Below are positions 16,212 to 23,371 of a stretch of 24,080 bases of DNA, in pieces (the stretch's first letter is position 1; every line of letters begins with the position of its first letter). A program made the translations under genes and the position numbers. The DNA lies in NCBI GenBank assembly GCA_964545545.1, contig CAZJGK010000049.1, positions 1 to 24,080 on the forward strand, written 5' to 3'. This stretch comes from JAHJTW01 sp964545545. Lineage in GTDB: Bacteria; Krumholzibacteriota; Krumholzibacteriia; LZORAL124-64-63. A model generated the notes under the pieces. That model was given only the letters and a program-made list of their open reading frames with translations, was not told the origin of the DNA and made no database searches.

Positions 16212-17285
16212 TCAATTGGCCGCGGCAGGGGGATGGTCGCCACGGAAGCGCCGCAGGATTTCCATCCCCTGAAAAGCCCGCTGGTAAGGCAGCCGGCGTG
16301 GCCCGAGCACGGCCAACAAACCGCGCCCGCTTTCCAGTTTGATTTCGGCGGTGACCACCGAAAATTCCCGGAGACCCCCCAGAGGATTTTCGGAACCGAT
16401 CCACACCCCGAACGTCTCACGGTCCCCGTGGTACATCCGGCTAAGCACCGTGCGGATTTCCCGGGGAGATTCCAGGAACCTGATCAACGCCTTGAGAGGC
16501 GCCGTATCCTGGAATTCCGGCTCATCGAGCATTCGTGCGACCCCGTCCATTTCCACCTGGGTTTCATCGAGATCGCCCAGCATGCGCATACCCTCACGCG
16601 CCAGGGCGGCGCCGCAGCAGGAAAGCGGTGTCGGCAACAGATTCACCGCTACGGCCTCTTCGCGGCGAATTTCACCCAGGGGACGACCCGCCAGGCGTTC
16701 ACTCAGCAGCACCGCAGCTTCACTGATCACCTGGGGAGGATACTCACCATCCAGATCCACCAGCCGTGTCTGCACCTGGCCGTTATCCAGGATCAGGACC
16801 ATCATGACTTTGCGCGCGGAACGCGGATACGACTCCAGCCGCACCACCGAGACCAAGTCCAGGGATGGCCCGACCACAATGCTGATGTTCCTGGTCAGCA
16901 GGCTCAAAAGGTGAGCCAGATCCTTGATCTGCCCCTGGCCTCCGGGAGCCGGGGCGGCCTGACGGGCGGCGAGCAGCATGCCGGCCGGCAAATCAAAGCG
17001 GCGTAGTGACCAGGCCGTTCTGAGCCGGTCCACATGAATGCGATATCCGGCGTCCGTTGGCAACCGCCCAGCCGAGGTGTGGGGCTGAACCAGATACCCC
17101 GCCTGCTCCAGCCTTTTCATCACGGCCCGGATGGTGGCCGAACAAGGGGCGGAAGACAAATAGCGTTCCACAAGGCCCGAACTCACGGGACGACCGGTTT
17201 CCGAATGCAGGCGCACCACGGCGTCGAGGATCTCATAGGACCTCGAATCCAGGCTCACACTGATACGACCGATCCCGCCTGACAA
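16212..17285 (-). CDS. hrcA: Heat-inducible transcription repressor HrcA
   Basis: HrcA represses chaperone operons by binding CIRCE elements. The N-terminal winged-helix domain is visible (SYEILDAVVRLHSETGRPVS, then SATIRAVMKRLEQAGYLVQPHTSAGR, PTDAGYRIHVD). The larger GAF-like dimerisation part follows, with RMYHGDRETFGVWIGSENPL and SVVTAEI near the end. The frame opens at TTG 17321. I prefer TTG 17285 because GGAGG (17294-17298) lies eight bases before it and the length (357 residues) then fits the family better. GTG 17258 is a third option. No CIRCE inverted repeat was found in front of hrcA, grpE or lepA, so any HrcA target should lie elsewhere. Confidence 0.93.
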   Translation of the reverse strand: MSGGIGRISVSLDSRSYEILDAVVRLHSETGRPVSSGLVERYLSSAPCSATIRAVMKRLEQAGYLVQPHTSAGRLPTDAGYRIHVDRLRTAWSLRRFDLPAGMLLAARQAAPAPGGQGQIKDLAHLLSLLTRNISIVVGPSLDLVSVVRLESYPRSARKVMMVLILDNGQVQTRLVDLDGEYPPQVISEAAVLLSERLAGRPLGEIRREEAVAVNLLPTPLSCCGAALAREGMRMLGDLDETQVEMDGVARMLDEPEFQDTAPLKALIRFLESPREIRTVLSRMYHGDRETFGVWIGSENPLGGLREFSVVTAEIKLESGRGLLAVLGPRRLPYQRAFQGMEILRRFRGDHPPAAAN

Positions 17286-17293
17286 CGTAACAA

Positions 17294-17298
17294 CCTCC
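17294..17298 (-). promoter_or_regulatory. Ribosome-binding site favouring a TTG start for hrcA
   Basis: GGAGG on the minus strand lies eight bases before TTG 17285. The longest frame begins 36 bases further upstream at another TTG, which has only a weak GGAA ahead of it. Confidence 0.55.
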
Positions 17299-17336
17299 AG
17301 AATGTCGTCCAAGGTAATCAAGGGCGTTTCCGAGTG

Positions 17337-18518
17337 TCAACCACCCCGATCATGGTCGAGTAGGCCGGCCAGGTATTCCTCGATGGTGTCGATACGCAGA
17401 AATCCGCGTCCCGACAGCACCAGCCGGCCTTCCTCAAGGCTCCACAACCCCTCGCGCTGACCCGGCGCGGGATCAAATCCCCTCGGCAGCCACGGCGACG
17501 GCACCCCCTGAACGGTGCGCAGCGCCAAAATGACCCGCTCCAGCCGGCGCGCCCGCAAATCCAGGGGATCCCGATCCGCCACCGGCAGCCGCCCCCGTGC
17601 GATGGCTTGCAGCCAGGGGTCAACACCGGCGGCATTCGCATAGCGCCGGTTGCCATAAAAGCCATGGGCACCCGGCCCCAGTCCCAGGTAGGGTGTCCGC
17701 CGCCAGTAGTTGCGGTTGTGGCGGGATTCCGCGCCCGGCCGGGAAAAATTGGCCACCTCGTACTGAACGATCCCCATCTTCTCAAGATGTTCACTCACAA
17801 CAAGATACATGGCTTCCTGCTCGCTGTCGGGCGGCAGGACCACCTGTCCCAGCGCCACCGCCTGATGCATCCCGGTCCCCGGATGGATCTCCAGAAGATA
17901 CACTGAGAAATGCTCCACCCCCAGGTCAACGGCCATGGTCAGATCCGCCAGCATGGACTCCTGCCGAACTCCGGGACCCAGGATCCAATCGGCCGCCACG
18001 CGCTCGAATTTCGCACAGGACACCTCGAGCGCACGCCGCGCCGTGGCCGCGTCACACGAGCGGCCCAGCAGTTTCAGGACCTCGTCGTCGAGGCTCTGAA
18101 TGCCCACCGAAATCCGGTTGATGCCCAGTTCCAGCCAACGGTCGGCCAAGTCCGCCGTCAGGGATTCGGGGTTGGCCTCGGCCGTGATCTCGATGTCGTC
18201 CGTCTGCGGCAAAGTCGCCACCGTTCCCGCCACAAGTCTGGCCATCAATTCCGGTTCGAGCACCGAGGGTGTCCCGCCGCCGAGGTAGCAGGTGGCCAAA
18301 CGGCGCCGGGGTTGCTGCAAGGAGGGACAGACACGCCGCCGCAGTTCAAGCTCCCTGATCACGGCCGTGGTGAAGCGACGGCGCAGGGAAAGGTCGTGAT
18401 GATCGGTCCGGGCAAAATGGCAGTAGGAACAGAGGGAACGGCAGAACGGCACATGAATATAAAGACCCGCTGTGCGTTCGTCTGGCACAGCGGGTCGCAA
18501 GGAGGATGGGGTTTTCAA
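17337..18518 (-). CDS. hemW: Radical SAM protein HemW (coproporphyrinogen III oxidase-like heme chaperone)
   Basis: HemW binds heme and a [4Fe-4S] cluster and is thought to insert heme into respiratory enzymes; it is often misnamed HemN. The cluster motif is C26-x3-C30-x2-C33 in HVPFCRSLCSYCHF. Other signatures are LGGGTPSVL, EANPESLT, NRISVGIQSL and the C-terminal HemN-type segment NYWRRTPYLGLGPGAHGF. HemN-specific N-terminal extension is absent. Length 393 residues. The longest start is TTG 18518, which overlaps the lepB stop (TTGA); GTG 18488 is an alternative. The location between lepA/lepB and hrcA mirrors the lepA-hemW-hrcA order of Bacillus. A heme chaperone fits an organism with multiheme cytochromes, although those use a different maturation system. 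Confidence 0.93.
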   Translation of the reverse strand: MKTPSSLRPAVPDERTAGLYIHVPFCRSLCSYCHFARTDHHDLSLRRRFTTAVIRELELRRRVCPSLQQPRRRLATCYLGGGTPSVLEPELMARLVAGTVATLPQTDDIEITAEANPESLTADLADRWLELGINRISVGIQSLDDEVLKLLGRSCDAATARRALEVSCAKFERVAADWILGPGVRQESMLADLTMAVDLGVEHFSVYLLEIHPGTGMHQAVALGQVVLPPDSEQEAMYLVVSEHLEKMGIVQYEVANFSRPGAESRHNRNYWRRTPYLGLGPGAHGFYGNRRYANAAGVDPWLQAIARGRLPVADRDPLDLRARRLERVILALRTVQGVPSPWLPRGFDPAPGQREGLWSLEEGRLVLSGRGFLRIDTIEEYLAGLLDHDRGG

Positions 18519-19312
18519 CGGATGAGATCCCCGATACGGTCAAGCCGCGGCAGGTGCCGCTCCTTGTCCCATGACCAGTACAAAAAGATGGCCTTGCCCT
18601 TGATCAGGTTCACATCCAGGGCGCCCCAATAGCGGCTGTCCAGACTGTTGTAGCGATTGTCCCCCATCATGAAAATATGCCCCGCGGGAACGACATACGG
18701 TTTTTGCATGCCTTCCCAGGGCCACTGGTGATTGCGGGGGTTGCTCAGATACGCAGCCTGGTCGTGCTTGGTGTGCGGCTTGGGGCAATTGTCGCCGTCC
18801 CGCCAGTCCGGAATACAGGAATGATCCCCGTTGCGATCGGCGAAGTTGGATTCGTAGATCTTGCCGTTTACGTACACGATTCCATCCCGCACCGCCACGG
18901 TATCCCCGGCGACGGCCACGCAGCGCTTGATGTAGTCGAGCGTCCGGTCGCGAGGATATTCAAAGACGATGATGTCCCCCTGGCGCGGCTTGCGGAGGGC
19001 GGGAAACTTCAACACGGGCAAATCGTCAATGAGGGTCAACTTCCCGATGCGGATCCGGTCGGGAGTCTTGGCGCCGTAGAGGAACTTGTTGACGAACAGG
19101 AAGTCCCCGATCTGCATCGTTTCCAGCATGGAGCCGGTGGGAATCCGGAAGGCCTGGAAAAAGAATTGACGCAGGACCAGGGCGATCAGCAGGGCGACTC
19201 CGATGGCCTTGGCATACTCGGCGAAAATGTTCCCCTTGCGCTGCGGAGGGTTGGCCTTGCCGGTGAGAGCCTGATCGTCCGCCTTGTCCTGATGCTTGCG
19301 TTTCTTGCCCAT
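18515..19312 (-). CDS. lepB: Signal peptidase I (LepB)
   Basis: LepB removes signal peptides from exported proteins at the inner membrane. A basic N-terminus precedes one membrane helix (about 33-53 of the longest form). The catalytic Ser follows in RIPTGSM (residue 63 counted from GTG 19318) and the general-base Lys is in DYIKRCVAVAGD (residue 131). The C-terminal signature GDNRYNSLDSRYWG is present. An insert with CIPDWRDGDNC may form a disulfide in the periplasmic domain. Start: GTG 19318, ATG 19315 and ATG 19312 are in frame. AGGGAG is five bases before ATG 19312, which I prefer. The gene lies about 30 bases after lepA and overlaps hemW by three bases. Confidence 0.95.
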   Translation of the reverse strand: MGKKRKHQDKADDQALTGKANPPQRKGNIFAEYAKAIGVALLIALVLRQFFFQAFRIPTGSMLETMQIGDFLFVNKFLYGAKTPDRIRIGKLTLIDDLPVLKFPALRKPRQGDIIVFEYPRDRTLDYIKRCVAVAGDTVAVRDGIVYVNGKIYESNFADRNGDHSCIPDWRDGDNCPKPHTKHDQAAYLSNPRNHQWPWEGMQKPYVVPAGHIFMMGDNRYNSLDSRYWGALDVNLIKGKAIFLYWSWDKERHLPRLDRIGDLIR

Positions 19313-19342
19313 CATCACTCCCTGGAGTCCGGAATCCCGATC

Positions 19343-21148
19343 CTACCGTTCAACCTTCAATACCGCCAGGAAGGCTTCCTGGGGAATCTCCACCGAGCCC
19401 ACCTGCTTCATGCGTTTCTTGCCCTCTTTTTGTTTCTCCAGCAGCTTCCGCTTGCGGGTGATGTCGCCGCCGTAGCACTTGGCCGTCACGTTCTTGCGGT
19501 AGGGCTTGACCGTCGTGCGCGCCAGCACACGGGTGCCGACCGCAGCCTGGATCGCCACCACGTACATCTGCCGGGGAATCAATTCCTTGAGCTTCTGGCA
19601 AAGCTTCAGCCCCCAGGTGTAGGCATTGTCCCGGTGGACGATGCAGGTAAAGGCATCCACCATATCCCCGTTGATCAGGATGTCCAGCCGGACCAGGTCA
19701 TCCACCTGGTACCGGTCGTATTCGTAATCCAGGGACGCGTAACCCTTGGTGACGGACTTCAGCTTGTCGTAATAATCGACCACCAATTCGCTCAGGGGAA
19801 TGTCGAACTCGATGTTCATCCGTTCGATGTCCAGGTACTCCATCTTGCGCTGCACCCCGCGGCGTTCCAGGGAAATCTGGATCACGGGGCCCACGAATTC
19901 CTTGGGGGTGATGACCGCCGCCCGCACGATGGGTTCGCGGATCTCCTGGATCTCGCGCACATCCGGCAACATGGCCGGATTCTCGACCAGCTTGGTCACC
20001 CCGTCCTTGAGCAACAACTCGTATTCCACGTTGGGCAGGGTTGCAATGAGGTTCAGGTTGTATTCCCGCTCCAGACGTTCCTGGATGATTTCCATATGGA
20101 GCAGACCCAGAAAACCGCAACGGAATCCGAAGCCCAGCGCCGCGCTGGTCTCTTTCTCCCAGGTCAAGGCGGCATCGTTGAGTTGCAGTTTCTGCAAAGC
20201 TTCAAGCAGCTCATCGTACTGGTCGTTGTCCACCGGATACAGGCCCGAAAACACCATGGGTTTGACCACCGTGTAGCCCGGCAGGCGCTCCGTGCAGGGC
20301 CGGTCCACCAGGGTCACCGTATCGCCGACCCGCACATGGCGCACATCCTTGGCCCCGGTCGCGATATAGCCCACCTCACCGGCCGAGAGTGATTTCTCGG
20401 GCATGCGTCCCAGCCGGAACCAACCGATCTCGCCCACTTCGAACTGCTGGTCGTGGCCGAACAGCTTGATGCGATCGCCTTTATTGATGGTGCCCTGGAA
20501 CATGCGGATGTAGGCCACGGCCCCCACGTAAGGATCGAAAATGGAATCGAAAATCAGACCTTGGGGCACCGCGGCAGGGTCGCCCTGAGGTGCCGGTACC
20601 CGGGCCACGATTGCCTCCAGCAGGGCAGGCACCCCCTCGCCCGTCTTGGCGCTGACCATGAGAATCTCGTCGGGATAGCAACCGATCAGGTCCATGAACT
20701 GCTCCGCCACGAAATCGGGCCGGGCCGCGGGCAGATCGATCTTGTTGATCACCGGGATGATGGCCAGGTCGTGCTCGAGGGCCAGGTAGAGGTTGTTGAT
20801 GGTCTGGGCCTGCACGCCCTGGACGGCGTCCACCACCAGCAGGGCCCCTTCGCAGGCGGCCAGGCTGCGGCTCACCTCGTAGTGGAAATCCACGTGGCCC
20901 GGGGTATCGATGAGATTGAGCATGTGATGTTGGCCGTCGGCAGCGTCGTACAGCATGCGAATGGGGTGGCTCTTGATGGTGATGCCCCGCTCGCGCTCCA
21001 GATCCATGGAATCAAGCACCTGTTCCTGCAGATCCTTGCCGGCGACGGTTCCCGTCACCTCAAGGAGACGATCGGCAAGCGTGCTTTTGCCGTGGTCGAT
21101 ATGCGCAATGATGCAGAAATTTCGCATCTGCTGCAGGTTCATGGTCAT
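19343..21148 (-). CDS. lepA: Elongation factor 4 (LepA) GTPase
   Basis: LepA is a ribosome-associated GTPase that affects translation initiation and elongation under stress. The 601-residue protein has the G1 motif AHIDHGKST (15-23), switch region RERGITIKS, G3 DTPGHVDF, G4 NKIDLP and G5 SAKTGEG. EF-G-like domains II, III and V follow. The LepA-specific C-terminal domain is present (LVVDYYDKLKSVTKGYASLDY, then VNGD-like ILINGDMVDAF and KCYGGDITRKRKLLEKQKEGKKRMK). The length is normal. ATG 21148 and ATG 21142 are both possible. It is the first gene of the ten-gene run; a terminator for the previous gene lies only 26 bases upstream. Confidence 0.97.
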   Translation of the reverse strand: MTMNLQQMRNFCIIAHIDHGKSTLADRLLEVTGTVAGKDLQEQVLDSMDLERERGITIKSHPIRMLYDAADGQHHMLNLIDTPGHVDFHYEVSRSLAACEGALLVVDAVQGVQAQTINNLYLALEHDLAIIPVINKIDLPAARPDFVAEQFMDLIGCYPDEILMVSAKTGEGVPALLEAIVARVPAPQGDPAAVPQGLIFDSIFDPYVGAVAYIRMFQGTINKGDRIKLFGHDQQFEVGEIGWFRLGRMPEKSLSAGEVGYIATGAKDVRHVRVGDTVTLVDRPCTERLPGYTVVKPMVFSGLYPVDNDQYDELLEALQKLQLNDAALTWEKETSAALGFGFRCGFLGLLHMEIIQERLEREYNLNLIATLPNVEYELLLKDGVTKLVENPAMLPDVREIQEIREPIVRAAVITPKEFVGPVIQISLERRGVQRKMEYLDIERMNIEFDIPLSELVVDYYDKLKSVTKGYASLDYEYDRYQVDDLVRLDILINGDMVDAFTCIVHRDNAYTWGLKLCQKLKELIPRQMYVVAIQAAVGTRVLARTTVKPYRKNVTAKCYGGDITRKRKLLEKQKEGKKRMKQVGSVEIPQEAFLAVLKVER

Positions 21149-21173
21149 GTTGGCGGGTCATCTCCCGGGAGGC

Positions 21174-21200
21174 GAAAAAAGGTCGGAATTATCCCGACCT
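21174..21200 (-). terminator. Rho-independent terminator after the DUF5683-type gene, just before lepA
   Basis: On the minus strand AGGTCGG pairs with CCGACCT around a 7-base loop (stem arms plus 21180-21186 and 21194-21200), followed by a run of T (plus 21175-21180 are A). It lies 13 bases after the upstream stop codon and 26 bases before lepA. The loop itself contains GATAAT, a -10-like hexamer. Confidence 0.85.
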
Positions 21201-21212
21201 GAAAGATAGGGT

Positions 21213-21770
21213 TCAGAAGGTCTTTCGCCACTGGAAAAGCGTGACCTGGGGCCCAGAGCCGCTGCCGGGCAGGTTTCCGCCCGGGGGGTCGAAGACATCC
21301 TGCCAATGGTCGGGCACCGGCAGGGGATCCCGGTCGAAATTGAACAGGTGGGCGCCCACGTAGGCGTCCAGGGCCAGAATCAGCAGGGAGCCCCCGGACC
21401 ACCAGACGAAATCACGCATCTGCTTCCAGTCTTCATCCGCCACGGCCTTGTAGAAGACGTCGTTGGGCGTGCCTTCGACGAAGTTGTCGGCAAAACGCTT
21501 GCTGCGGCGCGCACGCTGGTCGCGGGCGATCAGATTGGTCCAGAAGTACATCTCGGCGCCGAAGGCAAGGGCCGCACGCCAGCTGTTGCGCGTGTAGAGC
21601 TGGCCCCAGCCCGGGAAAACCGGACTCATGAGCACGGCGGCGGTAGGGCTGACTCCCGTGTTCCAGATGTCGGCCGAATCGGGTCGCGCCGCGCTTTCCG
21701 GGGTCGCGGCCGGACATAGGCTGCCCCACAGCAGAACCGCGGCCAGGATTCCTGTGGGAACACGCTTCAT
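21213..21770 (-). CDS. DUF5683-type membrane protein, function unknown
   Basis: From ATG 21770 it has 185 residues. A signal peptide or first membrane helix covers about 1-22 (ILAAVLLWGSLCPAAT). The central part SPTAAVLMSPVFPGWGQLYTRNSWRAALAFGAEMYF has the Pro-Gly-x-Gly-Gln-x-Tyr core of DUF5683/TM2-like proteins, widespread in FCB bacteria. A second hydrophobic segment, WWSGGSLLILALDAYVGAHL, is followed by FNFD and a Pro/Gly-rich tail. No enzyme motif is visible. It follows the lipid-kinase-like gene by 22 bases and ends at a strong terminator, so it is the last gene of that small unit. GTG/ATG codons a few bases upstream are possible alternatives. Confidence 0.75.
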   Translation of the reverse strand: MKRVPTGILAAVLLWGSLCPAATPESAARPDSADIWNTGVSPTAAVLMSPVFPGWGQLYTRNSWRAALAFGAEMYFWTNLIARDQRARRSKRFADNFVEGTPNDVFYKAVADEDWKQMRDFVWWSGGSLLILALDAYVGAHLFNFDRDPLPVPDHWQDVFDPPGGNLPGSGSGPQVTLFQWRKTF

Positions 21771-21792
21771 GACCATCCCAGTGCCCGGGCCG

Positions 21793-22674
21793 TCAAGCCG
21801 GCCGGCAGAAAAGAAGTTTCTCAGCCTGGATCCAGATACGATGCATCCCCGGCGCCAGGATTCCCGGTTCCCCGTCACGATGATAGGCCACGGGCTGATC
21901 GCTCACAAAACGCATATCGCTGGCCCGCAACACCGAAACAGCCGGATGGTGGATGATCCTGCCCTTGGCGGCGCTCGGCAGCATGCCCAAACCCGTCAGC
22001 CAGCCGGTTTTCCTGAACAGGCAAATGTCCAGCAGCCTGTCGTCAAACACCGCATCGGGTGCGAACCGGAACCCTCCGCCCGTCAAGGGACCGTTACAGA
22101 TTTCAACCAGCATGAAAATATCATCGATCACGGCCTCATCACTGCCCGGAGAAAGCCACCGCAGCCTTTGGCCTCGAAAACGCATCACGTGATAGACCCC
22201 GGCCACCAGATAGCGATGACGGCCAAGCCAACGCCAAAGTCGGCTGGCAGTGTCGGAGACCAGCCCACTGCCCAGCAATCCCACGCTGTTGAAAAACATG
22301 GCATCGTCCAGGGCACCGACATCAAGCTCCCGGGTCACACCCGCGAAAATACTGGCCAACCCCAGGTCGAGGTCCGTAACTCCGTTGGCCACGGCGAAAT
22401 CGTTCCCACTCCCGGTAGGCAACACAGCCATGGGGCAACCGGTTCCCACCAATCCCGAGGCGACTTCCATGACCGTGCCGTCACCGCCGACGGCCACCAC
22501 CAGATCGGCGCGGCCGGCGGCCTGGCGCGCAAGCTCGGTGGCGTGCCCGGAGGCGTTCGTTAAATGCAGGGAGACCTCTGCGCCCCTGGATTCCAGCAGA
22601 TCCTGGGCCTGTCGGCCGGAAAGGCGACCGCGCGGAGGACCAGCCACGGGATTGACGATGACCGCAACTTGCAT
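21793..22674 (-). CDS. Diacylglycerol/sphingosine-kinase family lipid kinase (YegS-like)
   Basis: A soluble ATP-dependent kinase that probably phosphorylates a lipid such as diacylglycerol. From ATG 22674 it has 293 residues. The N-terminus VAVIVNPVAGP is the DAGK catalytic-domain start. The nucleotide loop is VVAVGGDGTVMEV (GGDGT 63-67), followed by LPTGSGNDFA (GSGND 88-92), NGP-like VEICNGPLTGGGFRFAPDAVFDDRLLDI and a C-terminal VAYHRDGEPG, all family features. The substrate is not fixed by these motifs. The frame is open upstream but overlaps the tRNA-Sec, so ATG 22674 is chosen. It starts 34 bases after the 3' end of that tRNA and may share its transcript. Confidence 0.92.
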   Translation of the reverse strand: MQVAVIVNPVAGPPRGRLSGRQAQDLLESRGAEVSLHLTNASGHATELARQAAGRADLVVAVGGDGTVMEVASGLVGTGCPMAVLPTGSGNDFAVANGVTDLDLGLASIFAGVTRELDVGALDDAMFFNSVGLLGSGLVSDTASRLWRWLGRHRYLVAGVYHVMRFRGQRLRWLSPGSDEAVIDDIFMLVEICNGPLTGGGFRFAPDAVFDDRLLDICLFRKTGWLTGLGMLPSAAKGRIIHHPAVSVLRASDMRFVSDQPVAYHRDGEPGILAPGMHRIWIQAEKLLFCRPA

Positions 22675-22708
22675 GAGACGGTTACCCCGAAACTGTGTCG
22701 AAGAAAAG

Positions 22709-22807
22709 TGGCGGGAATGTGTGGGAATCGAACCCACCTCGGACGGTATGACGCGCCCGACAAAAGGATTTGAAGTCCCCGGCCGTCACCAGACAACACT
22801 CATTCCC
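22709..22807 (-). tRNA. selC: tRNA-Sec (selenocysteine, TCA anticodon)
   Basis: This 99-nt tRNA on the minus strand carries anticodon TCA in the loop CTTCAAA (plus 22771-22773), within GGACTTCAAATCC as in E. coli selC. It has the special tRNA-Sec shape. The D-stem has six pairs (GTTGTC/GACGGC, with wobbles) and a 4-base loop. There is a long variable arm (TCGGGCG/CGTCCGA) and a T-arm GTGGG-TTCGATT-CCCAC. The acceptor GGGAATG/CATTCCC is followed by discriminator G and encoded CCA. The usual eighth acceptor pair would be A-A here, a mismatch. Its presence implies SelA, SelB and SelD elsewhere in the genome. Confidence 0.95.
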
Positions 22808-22823
22808 GCAAACGGATTACCGG

Positions 22824-22852
22824 ATGATATTCGCGTCAGGAACCATACGCAA
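22824..22852 (-). promoter_or_regulatory. Candidate promoter of tRNA-Sec
   Basis: On the minus strand TTGCGT (plus 22847-22852) is 17 bases from TATCAT (plus 22824-22829; 5 of 6 matches). Transcription would start about ten bases before the tRNA 5' end. The -35 lies inside the 3' end of ridA. Confidence 0.45.
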
Positions 22853-23219
22853 TCATCTCGATTTCCACCAGCACATCTTTGGGCAGGCGCGAAACCTCCA
22901 CCACGCTGCGCGCGGGAGGTTCGGCGCTGAAGAATTCCTGGTACACAGCGTTGATGTTGCCGAACTGCGCCATGTCACGGATGAAGATGGTGGCCTTCAC
23001 CACATCACCCAGGGTCAAGCCACCGGCCTCGACCACAGCCTTGGCATTGAGCAACGCCTGGCGCGTCTGTTCGGCCGCCGTAACCCCCACGATTTCCATG
23101 GTTACGGGGTCGAGAGCTATCTGACCGGCGGTAAAGAGAAATCCTCCCGCCGCGTTGGCCTGACTGTAGGGACCGATGGCGGCCGGGGCGTTTTCGGTGT
23201 GGACGATCTTGCGCGTCAT
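22836..23219 (-). CDS. ridA: RidA family protein (reactive enamine/imine deaminase)
   Basis: RidA hydrolyses reactive 2-aminoacrylate and similar enamines formed by PLP enzymes, protecting other enzymes. The 127-residue protein matches the family end to end: PAAIGPYSQANAAGGFLFTAGQIALDP at the N-terminus, FIRDMAQFGNINAVYQEFF in the middle, and PPARSVVEVSRLPKDVLVEIEMIA at the C-terminus. The last carries the conserved Arg (in PPARS) and Glu needed for activity. The length is typical. GGGAG lies nine bases before the ATG. It is divergent from the secreted-protein gene to its right and about 28 bases upstream of the tRNA-Sec. Confidence 0.96.
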   Translation of the reverse strand: MTRKIVHTENAPAAIGPYSQANAAGGFLFTAGQIALDPVTMEIVGVTAAEQTRQALLNAKAVVEAGGLTLGDVVKATIFIRDMAQFGNINAVYQEFFSAEPPARSVVEVSRLPKDVLVEIEMIAYGS

Positions 23220-23303
23220 GATTTTCAGCTCCCGTTCGGGGTTGGTGTTTCCGAAAACCTATACCCCGGGCCCGCCCTCTCCAAGTCCCTTTCTCCCGTC
23301 TGC

Positions 23304-23332
23304 TGGACAACTCCGTCAATTTCCCCTATCAT
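23304..23332 (+). promoter_or_regulatory. Sigma-70-type promoter of the secreted-protein gene
   Basis: TGGACA (23304-23309) and TATCAT (23327-23332) are exactly 17 bases apart, each 5 of 6 to consensus. The start of transcription near 23340 gives a leader of about 30 nt before ATG 23372. Confidence 0.6.
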
Positions 23333-23371
23333 AACGGCATATTGATGACTTATGTTCAAAGGGGGCTCGCC

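Noticed and set aside
17319..17340. A CIRCE-like half site (TTGACACTC) before hrcA
   Set aside because: Only one arm resembles CIRCE; the sequence after the 9-base spacer does not match GAGTGCTAA. The TTGACA could instead be a -35, but no good -10 follows.
18677..20392. A 571-codon plus-strand frame opposite lepB and lepA
   Set aside because: Antisense shadow; no signal, domain or ribosome-binding site supports it.
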